DNA from: Lachnospiraceae bacterium
GTDB taxonomy: Bacteria; Bacillota; Clostridia; Lachnospirales; Lachnospiraceae
Length of the DNA stretch: 64,000 nt
Assembly: GCA_902363665.1 (NCBI GenBank)
Contig: CABJAW010000003.1
Span: 248,001 to 312,000 of the forward strand
Direction of reading: 5' to 3'
In this document: in pieces, positions 63,820 to 64,000 of the stretch
Numbering within the stretch: position 1 is the first letter of the stretch
Layout of the letters: each line of letters begins with the position of its first letter
The notes under the pieces: model-generated
Database searches by the model: none
Told to the model about the DNA's origin: nothing
What the model saw: the letters and a program-made list of their open reading frames with translations, nothing else
Translations under genes and position numbers: made by a program

Positions 63820-64000
63820 TTACTTCTGATCGCAGGACGGCGCTTCACGCTCCAGATATGCTTTATTCTCCGCAATCACCTGGCGCATCACGGCCTCGCC
63901 CGGTGCTCCGAGCGTCAGGCGGCGCTCCACACACGTCTTCATGCTGATCGCACCGTAGATATCTGCCTCAAAAGCCGGGCATTCTTCCTTATACTCATCC
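63820..64000 (-). CDS. argH: Argininosuccinate lyase, C-terminal end (partial)
   Basis: The last 59 residues and stop of a protein whose start lies beyond the right edge. CPAFEADIYGAISMKTCVER, then RLTLGAPGEAVMRQV, resemble the C-terminus of argininosuccinate lyase (FEEDIYEAISLETCV..GRxxxGGxxPEAV). This enzyme splits argininosuccinate to arginine and fumarate. The gene is upstream of asd on the same strand. Confidence 0.75.
   Translation of the reverse strand, partial: DEYKEECPAFEADIYGAISMKTCVERRLTLGAPGEAVMRQVIAENKAYLEREAPSCDQK

Overview
The window looks like chromosomal core genome of a gut Firmicute of class Clostridia, most likely a Lachnospiraceae (Blautia/Dorea/Ruminococcus-like). The evidence is a six-cysteine SCIFF peptide with its radical-SAM maturase, a Gram-positive PolC, a fused SecDF, an rnjA-free nusA-infB operon of Gram-positive type (rimP-nusA-ylxR-ylxQ-infB-rbfA-nrnA-truB-ribF), a DUF5688 protein and a Cna_B-repeat surface protein. 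No prophage, CRISPR array or complete insertion sequence is visible. All assignments come from reading translated sequence and motifs; no database search was run.

Layout. 1-5.4 kb (minus): a three-gene accessory operon of a DUF5688 protein, a 43-residue membrane peptide and a very large Cna_B/SpaA-type surface protein that runs off the left edge. 5.7-8.5 kb: efp (minus), pyrC (plus) and a YqeG-type HAD phosphatase (minus). 8.5-20.4 kb (minus): a tight run in the order of transcription pheA, DUF815 ATPase, ppx, ppk1, ispG, polC, yqeG, which links aromatic amino acid, polyphosphate and isoprenoid metabolism with replication. 20.7-22.5 kb: a small CmpB-like membrane protein, a stand-alone HPr and a histidine phosphatase. 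22.5-28.5 kb (minus): scfA-scfB-secDF-recJ. 28.7-31.8 kb: an SGNH hydrolase and an EF-G paralogue. 32-34.8 kb (plus): tyrA and aroA. 35-38.5 kb (minus): an M18 aminopeptidase and an extremely Glu/Thr/Ser-rich SH3b lipoprotein. 38.8-41.5 kb: pnp and rpsO. 41.6-50.1 kb: the nusA-infB translation/RNA operon, divergent from a tRNA-Gly(CCC). 50.2-62.3 kb (minus): a DNA-topology/repair operon topB, LbH acyltransferase, parE, parC, sbcD, sbcC. 62.5-64 kb: asd and the 3' end of argH.

The most interesting non-coding structure is repetitive. (1) Two nearly identical 142-bp elements (33294-33435 and 40943-41084) have 18-bp terminal inverted repeats beginning GTAA, each flanked by a perfect and different 8-bp target duplication. 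They are a non-autonomous MITE whose ends and duplication length fit IS66-family transposition. One copy lies between tyrA and aroA, the other splits rpsO from pnp. (2) A second dispersed family with the core ACTCGGTTAAAA sits, always in one orientation, directly after the U-tract or stop of minus-strand genes (recJ, secDF, the M18 aminopeptidase and asd). A 122-bp multi-hairpin version forms the leader of recJ. (3) Terminators placed inside operons (scfA-scfB, the rimP leader) suggest differential expression.

Many promoters match the sigma-A consensus with exactly 17-bp spacers, which allows transcription units to be drawn for most genes.
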